64,000 bases of DNA from GCA-2731375 sp964344935 (lineage in GTDB: Bacteria > Pseudomonadota > Alphaproteobacteria > GCA-2731375). Below are positions 26,627 through 34,896 of the stretch, one piece after another. The stretch spans positions 62,001-126,000 of the forward strand of contig CAYFPL010000001.1 of NCBI GenBank assembly GCA_964344935.1, read 5' to 3'. Below the pieces are notes generated by a model that worked only from the letters and a program-made list of their open reading frames with translations, searched no databases and had not been told where the DNA came from. Numbering within the stretch: the first letter of the stretch is position 1; each line of letters starts with the position of its first letter. The position numbers and the translations under genes are program-made.

Positions 26627-26732
26627 CTAGATCAACATGAGATCAGATTGAATCAATCTGAACTCATTAAGTTGATCTAATTCAAATGATTAGAGCATCT
26701 TTATGCATACAATAAGACGCATGATGCTCTAG
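26627..26732. repeat. CTAG-bounded palindromic intergenic element
   Basis: A compact AT-rich element framed by CTAG at both ends. Left half: 26629-26678 folds on itself with outer arms of 8 bases (AGATCAAC with GTTGATCT), an inner ATGAG/CTCAT pair and a core of CAGATTG-AAT-CAATCTG (26644-26660). Right half: AGAGCATC at 26692-26699 pairs with GATGCTCT at 26723-26730 and ATGC with GCAT inside. It fills the gap between the mandelate racemase-like gene and the sensor kinase, whose stop codon lies within its right end. It has the look of a small non-autonomous intergenic repeat. Confidence 0.7.
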
Positions 26733-28036
26733 GCGGGCAGCCTGATGACCGCCCGCAGGCCACCTTCGGGCGCATCATCCAATACCACGTCGCCACCCTG
26801 ATTACGCACTGTATCGCGGGCGATGGCCAGACCCAGGCCGACGCCCCCCGTGCCTGGGTTGCGGGAATTCTCCAGGCGATAGAAGGGCCGGAAGGCGGCC
26901 TCGCGCTCGTCTTCGGGGATGCCCGGACCGTCATCGTCCACGATAATCTCGATCATGTCGCCGTCTCGCCGGGCGGCCACCTGGCAATGCTTGGCATAAC
27001 GCTGGGCATTGCCGAGCAAGTTGTCCAAACAACGTTTCAGGCTCAGAGGACGCAAGCGGCCATGCATGTCACCACTGCGATCGAAGGCCACATCCATGCC
27101 ATTGCGCCTGGCATCGGCCACGGCTTCATCCAACAGGGCATTGACGTCCGTATCCACCGCCTGTTCCCCGGCCGCACCCCTGGCAAAGGCCAGATAGCCC
27201 TCGATCATGCCTTCCATTTCGTCCACGTCCGCCTGCATCTCCGCCGCCGCGGGAACGTCGCGCAACATGGCCAGTTCCAGTTTCAGCCGGGTCAAGGGCG
27301 TTCGCAAATCGTGGCTGACGCCGGCCAACATTTCCGTGCGCTGCCTGATGTGCCTGTCCAGCCTCTCCCGCATGCGCAAAAAGGCATCGCCCGCCCGGCG
27401 CACTTCCACGGCGCCCGAGGGTTTGAAATCCTCCACATCCTGGCCCCGGCCAAAATGATCGGCTGCATCCGCCAGGCGCAGGATAGGCCGGACCTGGTTG
27501 CGCAGGAACAAAATGGCGATGGCGAGGAGGAGCAGTGACGAGCCGACGATCCAAAGGATCAGCACCTCCAGCGTGGCAGAGGTGATGCGATTGTGGGGCA
27601 CCAGCACCTCGAGCACGCCATTTTCGAAGGCGACCTGGATCAGATAGTTTTTCTTCTCCGGCCGGTTCTCGATGGTGAAGGCCAGTTCCAGCCCTTCATC
27701 GATGGTCCGGATCAAAAGCCGTTCCAGGGGTGCCGCCGGCCGCGGCAGTGGTCCAGCCTTCAATTCCCGGTCCGGTATGAGAGAGAAGCTGAGATTGAGC
27801 CGCAAATTCGCAGATTGCAGGATGTGAAACCGCGCCAGGCCGTCTTTCTCCCTGGTCAAGGCGGCTGCGACGAAACCAATGTCGCCGGCGACGCTGCGGG
27901 CCAGGCGGCGGGTGATCTGCTCCAGGTGGCGGTCATAGAACACCACCGCTGCTACGATCTGCAACAGGACCACCGGCGCCACCACGATGATGATGGCCCG
28001 GCCGAACAGACTGGATGGCATCATGCGTTTCAGCAT
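26729..28036 (-). CDS. EnvZ-like sensor histidine kinase
   Basis: A 435-residue membrane histidine kinase. Two hydrophobic segments (about 12-34 and 155-178) bracket a periplasmic sensor region of about 120 residues. A HAMP domain follows (about 178-230), then the H-box AGVSHDLRTPLTR with His242, and the ATPase domain with N-box NLLGNAQRYAKH, G1 DDDGPGIPE and G2 GTGGVGLGLAIA. The H-box is almost that of EnvZ. It pairs with the OmpR-type regulator 18 bases upstream. The stimulus is unknown. Confidence 0.93.
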   Translation of the reverse strand: MLKRMMPSSLFGRAIIIVVAPVVLLQIVAAVVFYDRHLEQITRRLARSVAGDIGFVAAALTREKDGLARFHILQSANLRLNLSFSLIPDRELKAGPLPRPAAPLERLLIRTIDEGLELAFTIENRPEKKNYLIQVAFENGVLEVLVPHNRITSATLEVLILWIVGSSLLLLAIAILFLRNQVRPILRLADAADHFGRGQDVEDFKPSGAVEVRRAGDAFLRMRERLDRHIRQRTEMLAGVSHDLRTPLTRLKLELAMLRDVPAAAEMQADVDEMEGMIEGYLAFARGAAGEQAVDTDVNALLDEAVADARRNGMDVAFDRSGDMHGRLRPLSLKRCLDNLLGNAQRYAKHCQVAARRDGDMIEIIVDDDGPGIPEDEREAAFRPFYRLENSRNPGTGGVGLGLAIARDTVRNQGGDVVLDDAPEGGLRAVIRLPA

Positions 28037-28054
28037 GACGGTCGGCCCCTGGGA

Positions 28055-28735
28055 TCAATCCAGCCAGAAGACATAGCCCTGCCCCCACACCGTGCACAAA
28101 TGGCGCGGTTCCTTGGGGTCATCCTCGATCTTTCGGCGCAGCCGGGTGATCTGAACATCCACGGCGCGGACGTTGCCGGCGGCGGATTGCGCCAGCAATT
28201 CCGACCGGCCAATGGTAACGCCGGGGCTGCGGGCAAAAAGGCGCAGCATCTCCGTCTCGCCAGAGGTCAGACGGACCATGGCGCCGTCACGGTGCAATTC
28301 ACCCCGTTCAATGTCGAAACGGCAATCGCCGAAGGTGACCTCGGACACCGCTTCGGGCTTGGGCCCGCCCCGGCGCAGGATGGCCTCGATCCGCAGCACC
28401 AGTTCCCTTGGCTCGAACGGTTTCGCCAAATAGTCGTCGGCGCCGACTTCGAGGCCGGCGATGCGATCCGCCGGTTCGCCCATGGCGGTCAGCAGCAAAA
28501 TGGGAAAGACCTGGGTACGGCGCAGATCCTTGGTCAGATCCAGACCGCTTTCCCCAGGCATCATCAAATCCAACACCAGCAGATCGAAATCCAGCCCTGA
28601 CAGCGCCACCCGCGCCTCTGCCGCCGAAGCTGCTGTGGAAACCCGGAAACCGCATTCACCAAGATAACGCCGCAATAACTCCCGTAGGCGATCATCGTCG
28701 TCGACGACCAGGATATGGGCAGCCTCGTCGTGCAT
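28055..28735 (-). CDS. petR: OmpR/PetR-type response regulator
   Basis: A 226-residue two-domain response regulator. The receiver has the acidic pair in VVDDDD (about 10-15), phosphorylation site Asp56 (LLVLDLMMPG) and Lys in DDYLAKPFEP. The C-terminal winged helix reads VRAVDVQITRLRRKIEDDP and GQGYVF. The ATG at 28733-28735 is chosen because homology starts there and it follows the stop of the MarR gene by 10 bases. MarR-OmpR order matches petP-petR of Rhodobacter; the symbol rests on that and is provisional. Confidence 0.88.
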   Translation of the reverse strand: MHDEAAHILVVDDDDRLRELLRRYLGECGFRVSTAASAAEARVALSGLDFDLLVLDLMMPGESGLDLTKDLRRTQVFPILLLTAMGEPADRIAGLEVGADDYLAKPFEPRELVLRIEAILRRGGPKPEAVSEVTFGDCRFDIERGELHRDGAMVRLTSGETEMLRLFARSPGVTIGRSELLAQSAAGNVRAVDVQITRLRRKIEDDPKEPRHLCTVWGQGYVFWLD

Positions 28736-28745
28736 GAAGGCGCCT

Positions 28746-29240
28746 TTAGGACCGCTCCACCGACCGTAGGACCGCTTCACGCTCGTCGGCGTTCAGCAAA
28801 TCGGCCAGAACCTTGCGGTAGCCCGCCACCGCCTCCGGCCCCGCTTCACGGTAGGCCTTGGCGACGCGCGCCTTTTGCGGACTGGACAGTTCGGTGAACA
28901 GTATTTCACCCTTTTCGGTCAGGGACAGCAGCCTTTGCCGGCGGTCCCGGCTGCCCTTGTCCTGGCGTACGAAACCTTCGGCCACCAGTTGGCTTAGAAC
29001 CCGGCTCAGGCTTTGTTTCGTGACTTTCAGGATGGCCAGCAATTCCGTCACCGTCATACCGGGATTTCGCCCTACGAAATGCACGACCCGGTGATGGGCG
29101 CGGCCGAAACCATAGGTCTTCAGGATTTCGTCGGGATCGGACGTAAAATCCCGATAGGCGTAGAACAGCATCTCGATGCCGCGGATCAATTCCTCATCCT
29201 GCAGGTAGGCAGACGACGAATCGCTGGAAGTATCTGACAT
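28746..29240 (-). CDS. petP: MarR/PetP-type transcription regulator
   Basis: A 164-residue winged-helix regulator of the MarR family. The DNA-binding part reads MTVTELLAILKVTKQSLSRVLSQLVAEGFV followed by the wing (RDRRQRLLSLT). The extended N terminus (ELIRGIEMLFYAYRDFTSDPDEIL) is typical of PetP-like proteins that precede PetR-like response regulators in alphaproteobacteria. First gene of the petP-petR-envZ-like unit and divergent from ilvE; it may regulate both. Confidence 0.82.
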   Translation of the reverse strand: MSDTSSDSSSAYLQDEELIRGIEMLFYAYRDFTSDPDEILKTYGFGRAHHRVVHFVGRNPGMTVTELLAILKVTKQSLSRVLSQLVAEGFVRQDKGSRDRRQRLLSLTEKGEILFTELSSPQKARVAKAYREAGPEAVAGYRKVLADLLNADEREAVLRSVERS

Positions 29241-29287
29241 GGCGGCATGCTACACGAGATGCGTCAATATTGCTGCCATTTTTTTGG

Positions 29288-29302
29288 TCAGTACTATTGA
29301 CA
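29288..29302. promoter_or_regulatory. candidate operator/promoter between marR and ilvE
   Basis: The 112-base divergent gap contains GTCAGTACTATTGAC, an inverted GTCA/TGAC pair that runs into a TTGACA -35-like hexamer at 29297-29302. Its symmetric form and place between a MarR gene and ilvE suit an autoregulatory site. No clear -10 box at standard spacing was found. Confidence 0.35.
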
Positions 29303-29367
29303 TATTTATAGAAAATGTTACGTTTATGCTCTGGAGTTTGAAATAAACTGTCTTGGAGGCGTCCGCC

Positions 29368-30252
29368 ATGGCAACAATCTCATACGACAAGATGGAAGGC
29401 ACCATCTGGTACAACGGTGAAATGGTGCAGTGGGAAGATGCCCAGGCCCATGTGCTGACCCATGGCTTGCATTACGCCTCGTCCGTTTTCGAGGGGGAGC
29501 GGGTCTATGACGGCGAAATCTTCAAGCTGGAAGAGCATACAGACCGGCTGATTAATTCCGCCCGCGTGCTTGATTTCGAGATTCCCTACACGGCGGACGA
29601 GATCAATGCCGCCTGCCGAGAGACAGTGCTGAAGAACAATATCGTGGACGGCTATGTCCGCCCCGTGGCCTGGCGCGGTTCGGAAATGATGGGCGTCTCG
29701 GCCCAGGAAAACCGCATCAATCTGGCCATCGCGGTGTGGCAATGGCCATCTTATTTCGATCCGGAAATGCGATCAGTTGGCATCCGTCTAAAGACCAGCA
29801 AATGGCGCCGTCCCAACCCAGAAACAGCGCCCGTGCATTCAAAAGCTGCCGGTCTGTACATGATCTGCACCCTATCCAAGCATGCGGTCGAGGCGGAAGG
29901 TTATGACGACGCCTTGATGCTGGATTGGCGCGGCCAGATCGCGGAAAGTACCGGCGCCAATATTTTCTTCGTCATCGATGGCAAGCTGCATACACCCATT
30001 CCCGACTGCTTCCTTGATGGCATTACCCGGCGCACGGTGATCGAATTGGCCAAATCGCGGGGCTATGAAGTAATCGAGCGGGTGATCATGCCCGAAGAGA
30101 TGGCAGATGCCACCGAATGCCTCCTGACCGGGACGGCAGCCGAGGTCACCCCGGTGGGCGAAATCGATGAGTACCGCTTCAAACCCGGCGAGATTACCGC
30201 CCAGTTGATAGAAGATTTCGAGAACCTGGTGCGCCGCAAGGCAGCAGCCTAA
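29368..30252 (+). CDS. ilvE: branched-chain amino acid aminotransferase
   Basis: A 294-residue class IV PLP aminotransferase that interconverts Leu, Ile, Val and their 2-oxo acids with glutamate. The N-terminal HGLHYASSVFEGERVYDG is diagnostic of IlvE, and the PLP lysine is Lys159 (VHSKAAGLYM), the same number as in E. coli. Further parts are ESTGANIFFV and TGTAAEVTPV. The ATG at 29368 is chosen because GGAGG lies 8 bases upstream; a TTG at 29353 overlaps that site. It is followed by a good terminator, so it is monocistronic. Confidence 0.94.
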   Translation: MATISYDKMEGTIWYNGEMVQWEDAQAHVLTHGLHYASSVFEGERVYDGEIFKLEEHTDRLINSARVLDFEIPYTADEINAACRETVLKNNIVDGYVRPVAWRGSEMMGVSAQENRINLAIAVWQWPSYFDPEMRSVGIRLKTSKWRRPNPETAPVHSKAAGLYMICTLSKHAVEAEGYDDALMLDWRGQIAESTGANIFFVIDGKLHTPIPDCFLDGITRRTVIELAKSRGYEVIERVIMPEEMADATECLLTGTAAEVTPVGEIDEYRFKPGEITAQLIEDFENLVRRKAAA

Positions 30253-30272
30253 TCACTCTCTCAATTGCGAAG

Positions 30273-30301
30273 ACGGCGGTCTCATGGGGCCGCCGTTTTT
30301 C
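30273..30301 (+). terminator. rho-independent terminator after ilvE
   Basis: Seven-base arms ACGGCGG (30273-30279) and CCGCCGT (30290-30296) around a 10-base loop, followed directly by a run of T. It lies about 20 bases after the ilvE stop and before the convergent peptidase gene. Confidence 0.85.
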
Positions 30302-30310
30302 TTTGCTTAC

Positions 30311-31168
30311 CTAAAGACCATAGCGGGCCCAGTGAGCCCTTGTTTCCGCCGCAGCCAATAGATCGCCGGGCAGGTCCATCGCCGATAGTTGCCCTGCCAG
30401 GCCAATCCGCCGTTGCAGCCAGTTCTTTTCGCCACCGACAACGCGCAAGCGCACTTTTTCGCCGAATTTCTCACGCATGACCGATTTGAGGTCGCCTAGG
30501 CCGTCAGTCAGGCCCAAATCAACCGCCTTGGCGCCGGTCCAGAACTCACCGGAAAACAGCTTCCGCTCGCCGGCCTTCAAGCGGCCTTCCCGCCGCGTGC
30601 GGACATGATTTTTAAAGGCGTCGTGGATTTCCTTCTGCAACACCGCCAGACGCTTCAAATCATCCTCCTGCATTGGCAGGAAGGGATCCAGCAAGCTCTT
30701 CTTGGCGCCGGCGGTGAACAAGCGCCGCTCTACCCCCAGCTTCTTGATCGCCTCATCGAAACCAAATGTGGCGGCGATGACACCGATGGAACCGATGATC
30801 GAGGTCTCGGCGGCATAGATTTCATCGCCGGCGCAGGCGATCCAATAACCGCCCGATGCCGCCACGTCCTCACAAAAGACATAGACCGGTAGTTTCTTTT
30901 CGTCCGCCAGAAGACGGATACGATCATGCACCAGGGCCGACTGCACAGGCGATCCACCAGGCGAATTGATCGCCAGCGCCACAGCCTTGGCCCCCCGCAT
31001 TGCGAAGGCCTTTTCCAACGGACCCGCCGCATTGGCAAGGTTGACCGCCGGACGCATGGGCGAACCCTGGGCGGCGATAACCCCATAAAGCCGTACGACG
31101 GGTATCAACGGAGCCCGGTCCCGCAATTTCTGGATGGGCAACCGGCTGAGAATTTTGTCCATGACCAT
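30311..31168 (-). CDS. S49 family (SppA-type) serine peptidase
   Basis: A 285-residue peptidase of the S49/SppA family, which cuts membrane-bound signal peptides or related substrates with a Ser-Lys dyad. The nucleophile is Ser105 in DVAASGGYWIACAGD and the general base Lys157 in GAKKSLLDPF; the 52-residue spacing equals that of archaeal SppA. SPGGSP (about 69-74) forms the oxyanion region. No clear N-terminal membrane segment is present, so it may be cytoplasmic or peripherally bound, as in the short proteobacterial forms. Confidence 0.9.
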   Translation of the reverse strand: MVMDKILSRLPIQKLRDRAPLIPVVRLYGVIAAQGSPMRPAVNLANAAGPLEKAFAMRGAKAVALAINSPGGSPVQSALVHDRIRLLADEKKLPVYVFCEDVAASGGYWIACAGDEIYAAETSIIGSIGVIAATFGFDEAIKKLGVERRLFTAGAKKSLLDPFLPMQEDDLKRLAVLQKEIHDAFKNHVRTRREGRLKAGERKLFSGEFWTGAKAVDLGLTDGLGDLKSVMREKFGEKVRLRVVGGEKNWLQRRIGLAGQLSAMDLPGDLLAAAETRAHWARYGL

Positions 31169-31304
31169 GGGCGAAAGATGGGCCGTCGGCGCCCGGGGTG
31201 CAAGCCTGAACTAGGCTTTATTTCTGCGACCCGCTTATAGGCAGGGAAAGTTTTGCTAACATCGCAGACAAGAATGTCCCAAGTGCCAAAGAATGGCAGT
31301 CATT

Positions 31305-32483
31305 ATGAAGAAAATCCTGATCGTTGGCGGCGGTATCGGCGGTATGACGGCGGCGGCCTGCCTGCTTCGCGCCGGTTTCGAAGTGTCCGTCTTCGAGCAG
31401 GCCCCGGAACTGGGCGAGGTGGGCGCTGGCATTCAATTGAGTGCCAACCCCATGCGTGTCTTACGTCACCTTGGCCTAGTGGATAAGCTGGCGAGCCTCG
31501 GTGTCCGGCCCGAGGCCTACCAGTTCAAGATGTTCGATACGGCGGAAGTGCTGCAGGAAATCCCGCTGGGCCAAGGCTATGTGGAACGGCACGGCGTGCC
31601 TTACATCTCCGTCCATCGGGCCGATCTTCTCGACTGCCTGGTCGATGCGGTCCGCGATTTGGACAACGGCGCCATCACCCTGAGCGCCACCGGCATCGAT
31701 TTCACCGAGGATGGCGACGGCGTTACCTTGCATTTTGCCGATGGCGGTGAAGCCCGCGGCGATGTCTTGATCGGAGCCGACGGCATCAAATCCTTTGTAC
31801 GTGCCAAGATTCTGGGCGAAACCCCGGTGCACTACACCGGCGATCAATCCTGGCGCATCCTGGTACCTGCCGAACGTTTGCGGCCCGAGCAGCGCCCCGA
31901 TACGGTCAATATCTGCGTCGGCCCCGGCAAGCACGGCGTGGTTTACCCCATCCGCCCCGACGGCCTGGTCAATATGGTTGGCTGTGTGGAATACGAAACC
32001 TGGGATGAAGAGAGCTGGACCGCCCGGCGCCCTTGGGCCGAGATGAAGGCCGATTTCGCCGGTTGGCACGACAATATACAGGCCATCATCGATCATGCCG
32101 ACAGGGACCAATGCTTCCGATGGGCCATGAACAACCGCCCGCCAGTAAGCAATTGGAGCACCGCCCGCCTCACCTTGCTGGGTGATGCGGCGCACCCGAC
32201 CCTGCCCTACATGGCCCAGGGGGGCGGCATGGCGATCGAGGATGGCGCCGTGATGGCCCGCGCCCTGCAGCAGGAAAGCGATGTAGGGGAAGCCCTGGAC
32301 CTCTATCAGCGCAACCGCCTCGAACGTACAGCACGCATCGTCAACGAGAGTTCCGCCAACCGAAACATGTTCCATTTGCCCAGCGAAGCGGCCCTACGCG
32401 CGGCCTTCGCGAAGCGGGACATGAACGCCGAACGCACCGCCTGGCTATTCAGCTACGATCCCATGACCGTGGAATTGCGGTAG
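31305..32483 (+). CDS. FAD-dependent aromatic monooxygenase-like protein
   Basis: A 392-residue group A flavoprotein monooxygenase (UbiH/salicylate hydroxylase-like). The FAD fold begins at once with ILIVGGGIGGMTAAACLLRAG; the middle DG motif is DVLIGADGIKSFVR and the second FAD motif is GDAAHPTLPYMAQGGGMAIED. These enzymes use NAD(P)H and O2 to hydroxylate aromatic rings. An ATG 12 bases upstream (31293) is also possible; MKKILIVGG is the more usual start. It converges on the Rieske fusion gene, 12 bases apart. Confidence 0.87.
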   Translation: MKKILIVGGGIGGMTAAACLLRAGFEVSVFEQAPELGEVGAGIQLSANPMRVLRHLGLVDKLASLGVRPEAYQFKMFDTAEVLQEIPLGQGYVERHGVPYISVHRADLLDCLVDAVRDLDNGAITLSATGIDFTEDGDGVTLHFADGGEARGDVLIGADGIKSFVRAKILGETPVHYTGDQSWRILVPAERLRPEQRPDTVNICVGPGKHGVVYPIRPDGLVNMVGCVEYETWDEESWTARRPWAEMKADFAGWHDNIQAIIDHADRDQCFRWAMNNRPPVSNWSTARLTLLGDAAHPTLPYMAQGGGMAIEDGAVMARALQQESDVGEALDLYQRNRLERTARIVNESSANRNMFHLPSEAALRAAFAKRDMNAERTAWLFSYDPMTVELR

Positions 32484-32495
32484 GGATCCAAAACG

Positions 32496-34100
32496 CTAAC
32501 CCTCGCTGGCCACGAAGGCCAATGCCTGGCGCGCCGTACGCTCGGCATGGCGTCGCTTCATGGGCGAATTGATCAGGCGGTTCATGGCCGCCGCCAAAGT
32601 CGGCACCCAGGGGGCATCGGGAGTATTGCAAATCTCCTCGTAAGCGGCGGAGGCGGTCTTTACGTAATGGCAGGCGACGATGTGTTCGATCATGCCGTGA
32701 TCGAAAAGGCCCTCCAGCGCCGCCTCTATGAAAGTTGCGGGATCGTCGACCCGCCATTGATCGCCGTCCAGTTCCGGGTCGAGAAAACCGGCATTGCGAC
32801 CCGTGAAACAGGCCATCTGCAACAAGCCCTTTGGCCAAAGATCGGGGTGCCGGTCGCATTGCACCCGCACTGCGTTGGCGAAGGTGATGCCGTGGGTGAA
32901 GTCCAGCCAGCCGATATTGCGGCTGATGGGATTGTCGGTGCGCTCGTCCATGGTCAGATCGAACTGCAACAGGTTCCAGGCCAGGGTATGGAACAGGGCA
33001 TCGAACAGTTTCTGGGTATCGCCGTTGGCCTCATTCGCCATGGCCAGGGCCCGGTTCACGGACAGGCCTTTGAAATCATCCACCGTGACGGACCGGCCGC
33101 CATTGCCATCCCAGGCCGCCAAGGTGTCGGCATATCTGCGGAACTCGGGTATCAGGTCCTCGCGCCTTGAATAAATAAGGTTGCGAACCAGGGGCAGCAC
33201 CAGGACTTCCAGTAGGCCGTCGCCGAAGCGCGCCGCCAGTTCCCTGGTCTTGTAGACATAGATGACGGCGTGGCCAAAGCCCTGGAAATGCGCCAGGGCG
33301 GCTTCGGTCAGGGGCCGCTCCAATGCTGCAAATCCAAGACCGTCCCTGACGGCGGCGCGGACCTGGGCAACGGCAGCCGCTTCATCCTCCGCCTCAATGG
33401 CCTGGACCAATTCATCGCCGTCGAACCGGCGCGCGGTTTTCTTTGGGTAGGGATAGGGCGGCTCCCGCAAGGTGTCATAGGAGAAATGCGCGACCGCTTC
33501 GACCAACGGGATCAGCTGCTTGGTCCGTCCGCGGCCGCGGCTTTCGCGCAATGTCAGCCAATCGGCTGCCGCGGCCTGGGCATGGCTCATGCCGAATTCG
33601 AAGCGGTCGTGGCTCCATTCCATGGCCCGGGCCAGGCCATCCAGGGGATCGGCGCCGGCCAATTGCAGGCGCGCCAACTCGCGGGCCATGCGGTCGTAAT
33701 CGTAATCGTCAAAGGCTTCGCGCAGGCTTGCAAGGGCGTGGGCGATGCGTTCGCCCGCCGGTGGTTCGGTCAAATCCAGCCAGACGTCACTATCCTTGAT
33801 GGTGACGGGGTAACGCCGCAGGCGGTCGCCGCCGACCAGGGTCTCGCCGCTTTCCAGGTTGAATTTCCAATTGTGCCAATTGCAGGTGAGAATGCAGCCC
33901 TCGGTCAGAGTGCCCACCTTTAGCGGGTAGCCTTCATGGGGGCAGCGGTTGTTGCAGGCGTAGACCGCATCTTTGCCCTGGATGATAACGATCTGTTTTC
34001 GGCCGTGCTTGAAGATCAGCGGTTCCTTGGCTGCGCGCAGTTCCTCCACGCTGCAGGCCCTGACCAGGTTTTCGGCCGCCTTCGTCATTGTCACAACCAT
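32496..34100 (-). CDS. Rieske 2Fe-2S protein with large helical C-terminal domain
   Basis: A 534-residue fusion. Residues 1-115 form a Rieske domain with the 2Fe-2S ligands Cys53/His55 (CPHEGYPL) and Cys73/His76 (CNWHNWKF). Residues of about 120-534 are helical with conserved-looking pieces such as HFQGFGHAVIYVYK and GLSVNRALAMANEANGD; I cannot assign them to a named family, though the HxxxYxYK-like pattern recalls helical questin-oxidase-type proteins. It is not a standard ring-hydroxylating oxygenase: the mononuclear iron motif of that family is not seen. Likely a soluble oxidoreductase. It is divergent from a Cys-rich regulator and a methyltransferase. Confidence 0.78.
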   Translation of the reverse strand: MVVTMTKAAENLVRACSVEELRAAKEPLIFKHGRKQIVIIQGKDAVYACNNRCPHEGYPLKVGTLTEGCILTCNWHNWKFNLESGETLVGGDRLRRYPVTIKDSDVWLDLTEPPAGERIAHALASLREAFDDYDYDRMARELARLQLAGADPLDGLARAMEWSHDRFEFGMSHAQAAAADWLTLRESRGRGRTKQLIPLVEAVAHFSYDTLREPPYPYPKKTARRFDGDELVQAIEAEDEAAAVAQVRAAVRDGLGFAALERPLTEAALAHFQGFGHAVIYVYKTRELAARFGDGLLEVLVLPLVRNLIYSRREDLIPEFRRYADTLAAWDGNGGRSVTVDDFKGLSVNRALAMANEANGDTQKLFDALFHTLAWNLLQFDLTMDERTDNPISRNIGWLDFTHGITFANAVRVQCDRHPDLWPKGLLQMACFTGRNAGFLDPELDGDQWRVDDPATFIEAALEGLFDHGMIEHIVACHYVKTASAAYEEICNTPDAPWVPTLAAAMNRLINSPMKRRHAERTARQALAFVASEG

Positions 34101-34110
34101 GCCCTGCCCC

Positions 34111-34189
34111 TTTCTAAAGCATTAACTATAAAAACATACATAATTGCGCCTCTTGAGTTATTCAAGCATTATCTTTAGAAACGATAATG
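34111..34189. promoter_or_regulatory. candidate operators in the Rieske/regulator divergent region
   Basis: The 86-base gap holds TTTCTAAAG (34111-34119) and its inverted partner CTTTAGAAA (34173-34181). The latter sits inside a second inverted repeat, CATTATC (34167-34173) and GATAATG (34183-34189), that reaches into the start codon of the regulator. Such a layout fits autorepression and control of the divergent Rieske gene. Confidence 0.45.
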
Positions 34190-34891
34190 ATCATGACCAA
34201 ACTACGCCCCAAACGTTCGATTTCCGCATCCCGGCGCGCCATCCTGGACTTGTTGAAGACCGGCGGCCCGCAGGACGCTCAGGCCCTTGCCGAACAACTG
34301 GGCGTCACGGCTATGGCGGCGCGCCAGCACTTGTACGAACTAGATAAATCCGGACTCGTAACGTTTACAGAAGAAGCCCGCGCGGTCGGACGCCCGGCCA
34401 AAATCTGGCGCCTGGCGCCGGGCGCGGAGGCTTTTTTCCCCGACGGCCATGCGGACCTGAGTGTGGAGCTTTTGGGCGCCATGCGCCAGACTTTTGGCGA
34501 GGCGGGTCTGGATCGTCTGGTCGAAACCCGCGCAATAGCCCAGCGCAAAGCCTATGGGGCCCGTATGGCGGGCGCCGACGATCTGGCTGCCCGGCTCGAC
34601 CATCTGGCCCAAATCCGCTGCGAAGAGGGCTATATGGCGGAAGTGATCGCGGACGGTAGCGATTTCCTGTTCATCGAGAACCATTGCCCCATCTGCGCAG
34701 CCGCGACCGTCTGCCAGGGTCTGTGCCGCGCCGAACTGGATGTCTTCTGCGACGTATTGGGTGATGACGTGACGATGGAGCGGACGGAACATATTCCCCA
34801 GGGTGCCAGACGTTGCGCCTATCGCATCCGCGCCGGTGCGGCCCGTTTCGCCGCCGGCAAGGAACGCGGCAGCGATTTCGAGAGCACTTAA
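34187..34891 (+). CDS. HTH regulator with Cys-rich C-terminal sensor (SufR/MetOD1-like)
   Basis: A 234-residue regulator. A winged helix of ArsR/DeoR type fills about residues 14-75 (ISASRRAILDLLKTGGPQDA, then TAMAARQHLYELDKSGLV, wing GRPAKIWRL). The C-terminal half has a cysteine cluster: Cys167 and Cys170 (HCPIC), Cys176, Cys180, Cys188 and Cys210 (GARRCAYRI). This is the pattern of SufR-like and methanogen-output-domain regulators, where the cysteines bind a Fe-S cluster or metal. Redox, iron or metal sensing is likely. A second ATG at 34193 is equally usable. It precedes the methyltransferase by 5 bases. Confidence 0.78.
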   Translation: MIMTKLRPKRSISASRRAILDLLKTGGPQDAQALAEQLGVTAMAARQHLYELDKSGLVTFTEEARAVGRPAKIWRLAPGAEAFFPDGHADLSVELLGAMRQTFGEAGLDRLVETRAIAQRKAYGARMAGADDLAARLDHLAQIRCEEGYMAEVIADGSDFLFIENHCPICAAATVCQGLCRAELDVFCDVLGDDVTMERTEHIPQGARRCAYRIRAGAARFAAGKERGSDFEST

Positions 34892-34896
34892 ACCTC

